A stretch of DNA of 13,693 nt, taken from NCBI GenBank assembly GCA_900753285.1, contig CAADYN010000132.1, positions 1 to 13,693 of the forward strand, read 5' to 3'. A model generated the notes under the pieces. That model had not been told where the DNA came from. It was given only the letters and a program-made list of their open reading frames with translations, and did not search any database. The translations under genes were made by a program, and so were the position numbers. Each line of letters begins with the position of its first letter. The stretch's first letter is position 1. The stretch is from Clostridia bacterium (lineage in GTDB: Bacteria; Bacillota; Clostridia; Oscillospirales; CAG-272). This document shows, one piece after another, positions 1 to 8,209 of the stretch.

Positions 1-3000
1 TAGCCGATAACGATGGAGGGTCCCTTGTAAGCTTCAGCTTCTGTGAGAGCCTTGAGGAGCTGGTTCATGTCAGCGCCCATTGCAACCTGTGCAACATATA
101 CATAGCCGTAGGACATAGCGATTTCAGCGAGGTTCTTCTTGCCGATAGCCTTACCTGCTGCTGCGAACTGAGCAACCTGACCGATGTTGGAGGACTTGGA
201 AGCCTGTCCGCCTGTGTTGGAGTAAACTTCGGTATCGAATACCATGATGTTTACGTCTTCACCGGAAGCGATAACGTGGTCGAGACCGCCGAAGCCGATA
301 TCGTAAGCCCAGCCGTCACCACCGAAGATCCAGATGGACTTCTTAGCGAGGTAATCCTTTTCAGCGAGAATTTCGGGAGCGATAGTGCAGCCGGCAGCAG
401 CAGCCTTTTCAAGCTCAACGATGAGAGCCTTGGTTGCGGGAGTGTTAGCCTTGCCGTCGTCCTTGGTGTCAAGGTATGCCTGAGCAGCAGCCTTGAACTC
501 GTCGGAAGCCTTTTCGGACTGCATCATCTCTTCAACCTTGCCGATAAGTCTGTTGCGGATAGTCTTCTGACCGAGGTAGATACCGAGACCGTGCTCAGCG
601 TTATCCTCGAACAGGGAGTTAGCCCATGCAGGACCGTGACCGGATTCGTTGTTTACGGTGTAAGGAGTTGCCGGAGCGGAACCACCCCAAATGGAGGAGC
701 ATCCTGTTGCGTTGGAGATGTACATTCTTTCGCCGAAGAGCTGAGTGATCAGACGAGCGTAAGATGTTTCTGCACAACCTGCGCAAGAGCCGGAGAACTC
801 GAGGAGAGGCTGCTTGAACTGGCTTCCCTTAACGGTAGCGCTGATAAGCTCGGGCTTTTCTGTAACGTTAGCTACAGCGTAATCGAACGGAGCCTGCTGA
901 GCTTCCTGTGTTTCCTGGAGAACCATGCGGATAGCCTTCTTGTCAGTGCCGTCCTTTTCAGCTTTAGCAGTTACAGGGCAAGCCTTGACACAGAGTGTAC
1001 AACCCATACAGTCAAGAGGAGATACAGCGATTGTGAACTTGTAGTTTGTCTTAACTACCGGCTTAGCTGTGAACTTTGTAGCTTCCGGAGCAGCTGCGGC
1101 TTCTTCTTCGGTCATAGCGAAGGGACGGATAGCAGCGTGCGGGCAAACGAAGGAACAGTTGTTGCACTGGATGCAGTTTTCGGGAATCCATTCGGGAACG
1201 TAAACTGCAACACCGCGCTTTTCGGATGCAGCAGCACCCTGCGGGAATGTACCGTCAACATAGTCTTCAAATGCGGAAACAGGGAGCTTGTCGCCGCGCA
1301 TGGAGTCAACGGGCTCAACGATCTTGTTAACGAACTTAACGAGGTCAGCTCTCTTGCCTGTGAATTCAGCCTTGGGAGCGTCGGGAGCTACTGTCTTCCA
1401 TGCTTCGGGAACTTCTACCTGTGTGAACGCGTCAGCACCAGCGTCGATAGCGGCATAGTTGAGGTCAACCATAGCCTGACCCTTCTTGATGTAGGACTTG
1501 TAAGCCATCTTCTTCATGTATTCGATAGCTTCGTCCTTGGGAAGGATGTTGGCGAGTGCGAAGAACGCGGACTGGAGAACGGTGTTCTTAACCTTAGCGT
1601 TGCCTATCTTCTTTGTAGCGATAGTTGTAGCGTCGATTGTATAGAATTTGATGTTGTTGTTAGCGATGTAGGACTTAACTGCTGCGGGGAGGTGCTCTTC
1701 GAGTTCAGCCTTATCCCATGAGCAGTCGAGCATGAATACGCCGCCCGGCTTAACATCTTCTACGATATCATACTTCTTGATGTAGGACTGGTTGTGGCAA
1801 GCTACGAAGTCAGCCTTAGTGATGTAGTAAGGGCTCTTGATGGGCTTGTCGCCGAAGCGGAGGTGGGAAATTGTGATACCGCCGGTCTTCTTTGAGTCGT
1901 ACTGGAAGTAAGCCTGAATGTACTTGTCTGTGTGGTCGCCGATGATCTTGATGGAGTTCTTGTTAGCACCAACAGTACCGTCGCCGCCGAGACCCCAGAA
2001 CTTGCAGGAGATTGTACCCTTAGCTGAAGTGTCGGGAGCGGGCTTTTCGGTGAGAGAGTGACCTGTAACGTCGTCTACGATGCCGATAGTGAAGTTGTTC
2101 TTCGGACATGCGGAAGCGAGGTTTTCATATACTGCGAAGATGGACTGCGGAGGAGTATCCTTGGAGCCGAGACCGTAACGACCGCCTACAACCTTGATGT
2201 GGGACAGACCCATTGTAGCGAGAGCTGTAACAACGTCGAGGTAGAGAGGTTCACCTAGAGAGCCGGGTTCCTTTGTTCTGTCGAGAACGGCAATTGTCTT
2301 ACATGTAGCGGGGATAGCCTCAGCGAGCTTAGCTGCTACGAAAGGTCTGTAGAGACGAACCTTGATGAGACCGACTTTTTCGCCTGTTGCGTTCATGTAG
2401 TCGATAACTTCTTCTGCAACGTCACATACGGAGCCCATAGCGACGATAACTCTTTCAGCATCCGGAGCACCATAGTAGTTGAAGAGCTTGTAATCAGTGC
2501 CGATCTTGGCGTTAACCTGATTCATGTAGTCCTCTACGATAGCCGGGAATGCTTCATAGTACTTGTTGCATGCTTCTCTGTGCTGGAAGAAGATATCTCC
2601 GTTTTCAGCAGAGCCGCGAAGTACGGGATGTTCGGGGTTGAGAGCGCGGGAACGGAATGCAGCGATAGCGTCCTTGTCTACCATGGACTTGAGGTCGTCG
2701 TAGTCCCAAACTTCGATCTTCTGGATCTCATGAGAGGTTCTGAAGCCGTCGAAGAAGTTGAGCACGGGAACACGTCCCTTGATAGCGGAAAGGTGAGCTA
2801 CTGCGGCGAGGTCCATAACTTCCTGCGGGTTGGATTCAGCCATCATAGCGAAACCGGTCTGACGGCATGCATAAACGTCACTGTGGTCGCCGAAAATGTT
2901 CAGGGCGTGAGAAGCAACGCAGCGCGCGGAAACGTGGATAACGCAGGGAAGGAGTTCGCCCGCGATCTTGTACATATTCGGGATCATAAGGAGAAGACCC

Positions 3001-3263
3001 TGAGAAGCCGTGTATGTAGTGGTGAGCGCACCTGCTGCGAGAGAACCGTGAACGGCACCGGCAGCACCTGCTTCGGACTGCATTTCGATAACCTTTACTG
3101 TGTCACCCATGATGTTCTTCAGACCGCCGGCGGACCATGTATCGGTTACGTCAGCCATAACAGAAGAAGGCGTGATGGGGTAGATGGCAGCAACTTCCGT
3201 AAACGCATAAGAAGCGTGAGCGGCGGCGGTGTTACCATCCATGGAAAGCTTTTTTCTTGCCAT
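1..3263 (-). CDS. nifJ: Pyruvate:ferredoxin (flavodoxin) oxidoreductase, 3' end outside window
   Basis: This enzyme oxidises pyruvate with CoA to acetyl-CoA and CO2 and passes the electrons to ferredoxin or flavodoxin; it is cytoplasmic and central to anaerobic fermentation. The frame is open for 1087 codons from the ATG at 3263 to the left edge. In order it shows the N-terminal pyrimidine-binding domain with YPITP at 28-32, Glu64 and Arg114 (the same numbers as the active-site residues of the Desulfovibrio africanus enzyme), a two-cluster ferredoxin domain with Cys697/700/703/707 and Cys752/755/758/762, and the thiamine-diphosphate domain with Cys827, Cys830 and Cys855 of the proximal cluster, GDGW at 982-985 and Asn1016 in an SNTGGQ motif. 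The fourth proximal-cluster cysteine is expected just past the edge. The one-chain family is about 1170-1180 residues, so about 90 are missing. A GGAGGA ribosome binding site (3272-3277) lies 8 bases before the start. Lysine is almost always AAG, which suggests high expression. Confidence 0.97.
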   Translation of the reverse strand, partial: MARKKLSMDGNTAAAHASYAFTEVAAIYPITPSSVMADVTDTWSAGGLKNIMGDTVKVIEMQSEAGAAGAVHGSLAAGALTTTYTASQGLLLMIPNMYKIAGELLPCVIHVSARCVASHALNIFGDHSDVYACRQTGFAMMAESNPQEVMDLAAVAHLSAIKGRVPVLNFFDGFRTSHEIQKIEVWDYDDLKSMVDKDAIAAFRSRALNPEHPVLRGSAENGDIFFQHREACNKYYEAFPAIVEDYMNQVNAKIGTDYKLFNYYGAPDAERVIVAMGSVCDVAEEVIDYMNATGEKVGLIKVRLYRPFVAAKLAEAIPATCKTIAVLDRTKEPGSLGEPLYLDVVTALATMGLSHIKVVGGRYGLGSKDTPPQSIFAVYENLASACPKNNFTIGIVDDVTGHSLTEKPAPDTSAKGTISCKFWGLGGDGTVGANKNSIKIIGDHTDKYIQAYFQYDSKKTGGITISHLRFGDKPIKSPYYITKADFVACHNQSYIKKYDIVEDVKPGGVFMLDCSWDKAELEEHLPAAVKSYIANNNIKFYTIDATTIATKKIGNAKVKNTVLQSAFFALANILPKDEAIEYMKKMAYKSYIKKGQAMVDLNYAAIDAGADAFTQVEVPEAWKTVAPDAPKAEFTGKRADLVKFVNKIVEPVDSMRGDKLPVSAFEDYVDGTFPQGAAASEKRGVAVYVPEWIPENCIQCNNCSFVCPHAAIRPFAMTEEEAAAAPEATKFTAKPVVKTNYKFTIAVSPLDCMGCTLCVKACPVTAKAEKDGTDKKAIRMVLQETQEAQQAPFDYAVANVTEKPELISATVKGSQFKQPLLEFSGSCAGCAETSYARLITQLFGERMYISNATGCSSIWGGSAPATPYTVNNESGHGPAWANSLFEDNAEHGLGIYLGQKTIRNRLIGKVEEMMQSEKASDEFKAAAQAYLDTKDDGKANTPATKALIVELEKAAAAGCTIAPEILAEKDYLAKKSIWIFGGDGWAYDIGFGGLDHVIASGEDVNIMVFDTEVYSNTGGQASKSSNIGQVAQFAAAGKAIGKKNLAEIAMSYGYVYVAQVAMGADMNQLLKALTEAEAYKGPSIVIG

Positions 3264-3306
3264 GCTATATATCCTCCATAAATATTATGAATAAACAAAT
3301 ATAAAC

Positions 3307-3326
3307 TTAACCGTGAGAACGGTAAA
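3307..3326. promoter_or_regulatory. Palindrome in the nifJ leader, candidate operator
   Basis: The sequence TTAACCGTGAGAACGGTAAA has perfect 5-base arms (ACCGT/ACGGT, 3310-3314 and 3319-3323) around GAGA, extended by TT/AA after one mismatch. It lies about 8-27 bases downstream of the start point predicted from the nifJ -10 box, so a bound protein could block early transcription; it could also be a small leader hairpin. It does not match the Rex or CcpA consensus as I know them. The regulator is unknown. Confidence 0.35.
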
Positions 3327-3339
3327 TCATATCCACACT

Positions 3340-3368
3340 ATTATAACGCAAATCAGTCAAAAAGTAAA
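3340..3368 (-). promoter_or_regulatory. Probable nifJ promoter
   Basis: Read on the minus strand there is TTTACT (3363-3368), 17 bases, then a perfect TATAAT (3340-3345). Transcription would start near 3333, giving a leader of about 70 bases before the nifJ ATG at 3263. The -35 box matches the TTGACA consensus at 4 of 6 positions. Confidence 0.6.
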
Positions 3369-3453
3369 TATATTATCTCAGAAACAATTATAAATTTTTT
3401 GTCACAAATACTGGCAGATTGTATGAAACCGGAGAAAAACTCGGCGCATATAT

Positions 3454-3486
3454 AAAACGGGAGTCGAAAAATGACTTACCCGTTTT
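3454..3486 (-). terminator. Intrinsic terminator of bipA, possibly two-way
   Basis: Eight-base arms AAAACGGG/CCCGTTTT (3454-3461 and 3479-3486) are extended inward by AGTC/GACT with a two-base bulge. The hairpin starts 12 bases after the bipA stop codon. On the minus strand the stem ends in TTTT then ATATAT. On the plus strand it runs into a longer T-rich stretch, so it may also stop transcription from the left. It separates bipA from nifJ. Confidence 0.75.
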
Positions 3487-3498
3487 GTTTTTGTTTTA

Positions 3499-5325
3499 TC
3501 AGCCGCTTTGCTTAGCCTGAGCCTTGAGTCTGTTTTCGGTATTGAGAATCTTCTTGCGGAGTCTGATGGATTTCGGCGTTACCTCGATAAGCTCGTCCTC
3601 TCCGATGAATTCTATAGCCTGCTCGAGAGAGAAGATTTTCGGAGGTGTAAGAATGAGAGCTTCGTCCGCACCCTTGGAACGGATAGCTGTGAGGTGCTTT
3701 TTCTTGCATACGTTAAGCGCAATGTCCACCTGCTTGGGGCATTCGCCGACGATCATTCCCTCGTAAACGGGGGTCTGCACGCCGATGAACATAGTACCTC
3801 TGTCCTGAGCGTTGTAAAGACCGTAGGATGTAGCCTCGCCGTCTTCACTTGCAACGAGAGAACCGGTGTATCTGGTAACGACTTCGCCCTTGAAAGGCTG
3901 ATATCCGTCGAAAATGGAGCTGAGTATGCCTTCGCCGCGGGTATCCGTCATGAATTCGCTTCTGTAGCCGAACAGGCAGCGCGCGGGAATTGAATAGTCT
4001 ATCTTCATTCTTGAACCGTGGAGATTCATTTCGAGAAGCTCACCCTTTCTTGAGCCGAGCTTTTCTACGACTGCTCCTACATACGGTTCGGGAACGTCAA
4101 CGGTAACTCTTTCCATAGGCTCGCACTTTACGCCGTCTATTACCTTGTAGATAACGCGGGGAGTGGAGCAGCAGATTTCATATCCTTCACGGCGCATTGT
4201 CTCGATGAGGATGGAAAGGTGCATTTCACCTCTGCCTGCAACCTTGAAGCTGTCGGTAGTCTCGCCGTCGCTTACTCTGAGGGACACGTCCTTAAGGGTT
4301 TCCTTGTAAAGACGTTCTCTTATCTGACGGGAGGTAACAAACTTGCCTTCGCGTCCTGCAAACGGGCTGTCGTTTACGGAGAAGGTCATTTCAAGCGTAG
4401 GTTCGCTTACCTTAACGAATTCGAGCGGAGTGGGATCAAGGGGAGAAGCTATAGTGTCGCCGATTGTGATGTCCTCAGCGCCGCTGAAGCATACGATGTC
4501 GCCCATTGAAGCTTCCGTTACCGGCTTTCTGGTGAGTCCGTCTATTGTGTAAAGGGAAACTATCTTCGTCTTTTTCGGAGGAGCGTCGGGAGTGTGGTAG
4601 TTTGTGATAACAACTTCCTCGTTCTGATGGATTGTGCCGCGCTCGATACGTCCGATACCGATTCTGCCTACGTAATCGTTGTAGTCGATGGACGAAACAA
4701 GAACCTGAACGGGAGCGTCCATATCTCCTTCGGGAGCGGGAATGTAGTTTATGATGGTGTCAAAGAGCACGTCAAGGTTCTCGCCCATTTCATAGGGATT
4801 GAGAGACGCCTTGCCTGTACGTCCGCTGCAGAAGAGAACGGGGGAGTCAAGCTGTTCGTCATTTGCGTCAAGCTCCATGAGAAGCTCAAGAATCTCATCC
4901 GGAACTTCATCAAGACGGGCGTCGGGACGGTCTATCTTGTTAATTACAACAATGATTCTGTGTCCGAGCTCCATAGCGCGCTTCAGAACGAAACGGGTCT
5001 GGGGCATAGGACCTTCTGCGGCGTCAACGAGAAGAATAACGCCGTTTACCATTTTAAGGATACGTTCAACTTCACCGCCAAAGTCAGCGTGACCGGGGGT
5101 GTCGACGATGTTTATCTTAATACCGTTGCGAACGACAGATGTGTTTTTCGCAAGTATGGTGATTCCTCTCTCTCTTTCGAGGTCGCCGGAGTCCATAACT
5201 CGCTCTCTTACGACCTGATTTTCGTGGTATGTGTCACACTGCTTGAGCATCTGGTCAACAAGCGTGGTTTTGCCGTGGTCAACGTGAGCTATAATTGCGA
5301 CATTACGAAGGTCTTCTCTTATCAA
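3499..5325 (-). CDS. bipA: Translational GTPase BipA/TypA (TTG start)
   Basis: BipA is a ribosome-binding GTPase of the EF-G/LepA class that helps 50S assembly and growth under cold or other stress. The 608-residue chain has the usual family length. GTPase motifs are AHVDHGKT (13-20), GITI (54-57), DTPGH (75-79) and NKID (129-132), followed by the EF-G-like beta-barrel and C-terminal domains. The start must be TTG at 5325: the frame has a stop at 5338-5340, no ATG or GTG lies between, and the first internal Met (residue 26) would remove the P-loop. The only Shine-Dalgarno-like sequence is a poor CAGGT about 8 bases upstream, so initiation may be weak or controlled. The gene stands alone, with its own promoters upstream and a hairpin terminator downstream. 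Confidence 0.96.
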   Translation of the reverse strand: MIREDLRNVAIIAHVDHGKTTLVDQMLKQCDTYHENQVVRERVMDSGDLERERGITILAKNTSVVRNGIKINIVDTPGHADFGGEVERILKMVNGVILLVDAAEGPMPQTRFVLKRAMELGHRIIVVINKIDRPDARLDEVPDEILELLMELDANDEQLDSPVLFCSGRTGKASLNPYEMGENLDVLFDTIINYIPAPEGDMDAPVQVLVSSIDYNDYVGRIGIGRIERGTIHQNEEVVITNYHTPDAPPKKTKIVSLYTIDGLTRKPVTEASMGDIVCFSGAEDITIGDTIASPLDPTPLEFVKVSEPTLEMTFSVNDSPFAGREGKFVTSRQIRERLYKETLKDVSLRVSDGETTDSFKVAGRGEMHLSILIETMRREGYEICCSTPRVIYKVIDGVKCEPMERVTVDVPEPYVGAVVEKLGSRKGELLEMNLHGSRMKIDYSIPARCLFGYRSEFMTDTRGEGILSSIFDGYQPFKGEVVTRYTGSLVASEDGEATSYGLYNAQDRGTMFIGVQTPVYEGMIVGECPKQVDIALNVCKKKHLTAIRSKGADEALILTPPKIFSLEQAIEFIGEDELIEVTPKSIRLRKKILNTENRLKAQAKQSG

Positions 5326-5371
5326 AACAATTACCTGTCAATTATCTTTCTCTGGCAGAAGATAATCCTTT

Positions 5372-5399
5372 CGTATAAAATTCTTTTTATCTTTGTCAA
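5372..5399 (-). promoter_or_regulatory. Proximal bipA promoter
   Basis: On the minus strand a perfect TTGACA (5394-5399) is followed after 16 bases by TATACG (5372-5377). The start would fall near 5366, giving a leader of about 40 bases before the TTG start codon at 5325. Confidence 0.5.
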
Positions 5400-5406
5400 C
5401 CTTGTT

Positions 5407-5435
5407 ATTATATCATGTTTTATCGCAAAAATAAA
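5407..5435 (-). promoter_or_regulatory. Distal bipA promoter with extended -10
   Basis: On the minus strand there is TGATATAAT, an extended -10 with perfect TATAAT at 5407-5412 and TGA at 5413-5415. The -35 position (5430-5435, TTTATT) is weak, as is common with extended -10 boxes. With the box at 5372-5399 it would form a tandem pair upstream of bipA. Confidence 0.5.
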
Positions 5436-5460
5436 GATTTAAGCCGCAAAAAATGCAATT

Positions 5461-5499
5461 TCGGCACTTTGTAGAAATAATAAGCCGTCACCGTGCCGA
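5461..5499. terminator. Probable terminator after the helicase gene
   Basis: Seven-base perfect arms TCGGCAC/GTGCCGA (5461-5467 and 5493-5499) enclose 25 bases. The hairpin begins about 24 bases after the helicase stop codon and lies before the bipA promoters. On the minus strand a run of six T comes several bases after the stem; on the plus strand TTTTT follows directly. The long loop and offset T-run make it a moderate call. Confidence 0.45.
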
Positions 5500-5523
5500 T
5501 TTTTGTTTATCTGAAAATTGTGC

Positions 5524-8034
5524 TTAATCCGCGTGTTTTTTCCAAAAAGAGTCAAGTATCGCCGATAGGGAAGAGGTGTCGCCGGTGTATTTTATGTGTC
5601 TCCAGTGCGGCGGAAGCATCAGCTTAATGTTCGCGTCGCCGAGCCTGTCGTCTATCCATACAATAACGCCGCGGTCGCTTTCGGAACGGATAACTCTGCC
5701 TGCCGCCTGCATGACCTTGTTCATTCCCGGGCAGACATAGGCAAAATCGCGTCCCCTCTCGTTTATCTCGTCATAGTACGCCGCCATGATGTTTCTCTCC
5801 GCAGACAGCTGAGGCATACCAGTGCCGACAATGATTGTTCCGATAAGGCTCTCTCCCGCGAGGTCTATACCTTCCGAAAACATACCGCCGAGTACGCAGA
5901 ATCCTATGACCGCACCGCTTTTTCGACTGCGGAACAGGGAAATGAAACGCTCTCTTTCACGGTAGCTCATGTTCTGCTTCTGCATTACTATGCTCATCTC
6001 CGGCATTATTCCCGCGAACAGCTTGCACACGCGCCTCATGTACTCGTAAGACGGGAAGTACGCGATATAGTTTCCCTCTCTGGCGGATACTGTTTCCGCA
6101 ATCACCTCGGCACAGTCGTATGCGCTTGCTTTTCTGTCGGCGAGCTTTGTGCTGATGGAGTCGTATGCCACAAGACAGAGGTTGTCCCGCTCATAAGGAG
6201 ATTGAAGTTCGAGAGTTTTTGCCCCCTCCAGTCCCGTCACCTCACAGAAATACTCTATAGGTGAGAGTGTAGCCGAAAACAGCACGACCGCCCTTGCCGC
6301 AGACAGCATTGCCGACAGCACTCCCGACGGATCAAGACACAGTATCTCAGCCTTGACGCGGTTGTTTTCACGGGAAGCGAAGAATCGGAACTTCTCGTCA
6401 AAATAGGATGAAGCGAACACGAGCTTTGACAGCGTCCTGTTGTGCTCTTCAAGAAGCTCGGTATAGTCGCCCCCGTCACGGATTATCCTTCTCAGTACAC
6501 GGGAGAGGTTTCCGGCGCATCTGATAAGCTCCGACGGTGCGGTTGAGCTTTCATAAAAACCGTACGATACCTCGCCGTCGTCCGTGCTTTTCACGTATTC
6601 GCTGTCCGTACACATAGCGCATATCTCATAAAGGGCGGAGGACAGCTCGTCTATGCGCGAAACAAGCTCCGTGTCGTCGGTGATGTAGGTCTCGGCTATT
6701 GTCCTGAGCTTTTCCGCGTCGTCGGTCGATAACACAGCAGAGTAGGTGTTGCGCGTTCTGTCGGGCAGATTGTGCGCCTCGTCGAAGAGAAATATATATT
6801 TTTCGGTGTTCTTTACGTTTTTGAAATACCGCATGAAACGGATTCCGTCGTCGATGACGTAGTTGTAGTCGCAGATTATTATCTCGCAGCTTTCCGAGAG
6901 GTCCAAAGCAAGCTCATACGGGCAGACATTGTGCTCGGCGGCGGCTTTTGTTATCCTGTCGACAGTGAACACCGTGTCTTTATCGAGAAGAAGCTCGTCA
7001 AGCGCGGCAAGCTGTCTTTCGCGGTAGGAGATGTACGTTTTCCCGAAGTCCTCCGTGGAGCTGTCGGTCTTGTCGCAGTATCGGCAGTTCATCTTCACGT
7101 CCTTCGATTTTGAGTACGGGCACATTATCTCCTTCGCGCATATCATGACCGAGCGGAGGTGCGGAGCATATTTTGTAATGCGGGCGAGTGCTTCAACTGC
7201 GGCTTTTCCCGTTATGTTTTTCGCCGTGAGATAGAACACTCTGTCAGCCGCTCCCGAACCCAGAGCCTTAACTCCCGAGAACAGCGCGGACATTGTCTTG
7301 CCGATTCCCGTGGGAGCAGACACAAGCAGTGAGCCGCCTTTTTTCATCACACGATAAGCCTGATTTATGAATTCAAGCTGTCCCTCGCGTACCGAAGTAT
7401 ACGGAAACGGCAGCTTGTCGGCTTCGGTGGGAAAAACGCGGTATCTGTCGGCGAATGCGTTTATTATAACATACGCACGGCTGAGGAGCGTCTCGAACAT
7501 TTTAGTGAGCGCCGCCAAAGAAAAGCGTGAGGTAAACATGACTTTCTCGCCGTTCGAGCGTTTAATATAGCTCAGCCGCACGTCAACTTCAGGCAGAGCT
7601 GCGGTTTCGGCGTAGATATAGGCGTATACGGCAGCCTGAGCGAAGTGTTCGGGATAAGACAGAGCCGAGAGACCGCGCGGAAATGACGATACCGTTTTTA
7701 TCTCCTCGACAGTATGAACGCCGTCGCCCGGGGAGATAATATCAGCATACCCGCTTACGGAGAGCGAAAAATCCCCGTATTCCATGCGTTTTTCAAGCGG
7801 AACTTCCGTCTGTGCGGATGAGAGGGAAGCGTCGGTTTCGGTGATACTATGCAGTATTACTCCGTGTTCTGCTGACGGGAGCACGATATCTCCGCCGTCC
7901 TCGTCCGAGGTTATGATTTTCTTCACAAATCCGTATCTTTCGGACAGAACCGCAGGATTTTCCCGCTGAAAAGCATATGACGCCAGCTCGCTTACCGAAA
8001 TACAGACCGTATCGGAGCCTCGTTCGTAGCGCAT
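5524..8034 (-). CDS. PD-(D/E)xK nuclease fused to Fe-S superfamily 2 (XPD/DinG-like) DNA helicase
   Basis: The 836-residue protein is predicted to unwind DNA from 5' to 3' and possibly to cut it, a role in repair. The first ~150 residues hold a PD-(D/E)xK-type site: Asp98, Glu111-x-Lys113, and Gln133-x3-Tyr137 as in RecB-type nucleases. The helicase follows with Walker A APTGIGKT (240-247), an iron-sulfur set Cys305, Cys317, Cys320 and Cys371-Pro-Tyr (Cys299 nearby), DEAH at 418-421, SATLSP at 587-592 and motif VI QAAGRVIR at 776-783. The cysteine pattern and CPY motif are those of the XPD/DinG family, whose cluster is needed for unwinding. The nuclease half has no iron-sulfur cysteines of its own, unlike Cas4 or AddB. 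The ATG at 8034 has AGGGAG (8042-8047) 7 bases upstream. The gene stands alone, divergent from the gene at 8207. Such fusions are known in Clostridia; the substrate is not. Confidence 0.9.
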   Translation of the reverse strand: MRYERGSDTVCISVSELASYAFQRENPAVLSERYGFVKKIITSDEDGGDIVLPSAEHGVILHSITETDASLSSAQTEVPLEKRMEYGDFSLSVSGYADIISPGDGVHTVEEIKTVSSFPRGLSALSYPEHFAQAAVYAYIYAETAALPEVDVRLSYIKRSNGEKVMFTSRFSLAALTKMFETLLSRAYVIINAFADRYRVFPTEADKLPFPYTSVREGQLEFINQAYRVMKKGGSLLVSAPTGIGKTMSALFSGVKALGSGAADRVFYLTAKNITGKAAVEALARITKYAPHLRSVMICAKEIMCPYSKSKDVKMNCRYCDKTDSSTEDFGKTYISYRERQLAALDELLLDKDTVFTVDRITKAAAEHNVCPYELALDLSESCEIIICDYNYVIDDGIRFMRYFKNVKNTEKYIFLFDEAHNLPDRTRNTYSAVLSTDDAEKLRTIAETYITDDTELVSRIDELSSALYEICAMCTDSEYVKSTDDGEVSYGFYESSTAPSELIRCAGNLSRVLRRIIRDGGDYTELLEEHNRTLSKLVFASSYFDEKFRFFASRENNRVKAEILCLDPSGVLSAMLSAARAVVLFSATLSPIEYFCEVTGLEGAKTLELQSPYERDNLCLVAYDSISTKLADRKASAYDCAEVIAETVSAREGNYIAYFPSYEYMRRVCKLFAGIMPEMSIVMQKQNMSYRERERFISLFRSRKSGAVIGFCVLGGMFSEGIDLAGESLIGTIIVGTGMPQLSAERNIMAAYYDEINERGRDFAYVCPGMNKVMQAAGRVIRSESDRGVIVWIDDRLGDANIKLMLPPHWRHIKYTGDTSSLSAILDSFWKKHAD

Positions 8035-8066
8035 ATCGTCACTCCCTTCACATCACATTTTGGTGT

Positions 8067-8075
8067 ATTATATCA
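8067..8075 (-). promoter_or_regulatory. Extended -10 promoter of the helicase gene
   Basis: On the minus strand TGATATAAT has a perfect TATAAT at 8067-8072. The expected -35 position is poor (TGGAAT, 3 of 6). Transcription would start near 8060, about 26 bases before the ATG at 8034. It stands back to back with the plus-strand promoter at 8122-8150. Confidence 0.55.
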
Positions 8076-8121
8076 CATTGCGCCGCGAAATTCCATAATA
8101 AATTATTAAAGTATATTATCC

Positions 8122-8150
8122 TTGCTTTTTCATTCCTCAGGTGATATAAT
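8122..8150 (+). promoter_or_regulatory. Promoter of the plus-strand zinc-ribbon gene
   Basis: TTGCTT (8122-8127), a 17-base spacer ending in TGA, then TATAAT (8145-8150) form an extended -10 promoter. The start would lie near 8157, leaving a leader of about 50 bases before the ATG at 8207. Confidence 0.6.
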
Positions 8151-8196
8151 ATAAACAAAAGTTAACCGAGAACATTCTACATACATAAAAGAATTT

Positions 8197-8209
8197 GGAG
8201 CAAAATATG
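8197..8209 (+). promoter_or_regulatory. Ribosome binding site that fixes the start at 8207
   Basis: GGAG (8197-8200) sits 6 bases before ATG (8207-8209). An in-frame TTG at 8195 overlaps this GGAG and has no ribosome binding site of its own, so the longer 216-residue reading is unlikely. Confidence 0.75.

Noticed and set aside
276..1721. Long plus-strand frame (481 codons) across nifJ
   Set aside because: It is exactly antisense to an intact, motif-rich nifJ; strong codon bias of nifJ removes stops from the opposite strand. The product is low-complexity and has no ribosome binding site support. The frame at 2580-3281 is rejected for the same reason.
4594..5442. Plus-strand frame of 282 codons over the bipA start region
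   Set aside because: It is antisense to the GTPase domain and to the bipA promoters, and its product resembles no protein I know.
5596..6264. Plus-strand frame of 222 codons inside the helicase gene
   Set aside because: It is a shadow of the helicase C-terminal motifs, with no sign of its own initiation.
8195..8206. TTG at 8195 as the start of the multi-cysteine gene
   Set aside because: The TTG overlaps the GGAG that serves the ATG at 8207, so it lacks a site of its own.
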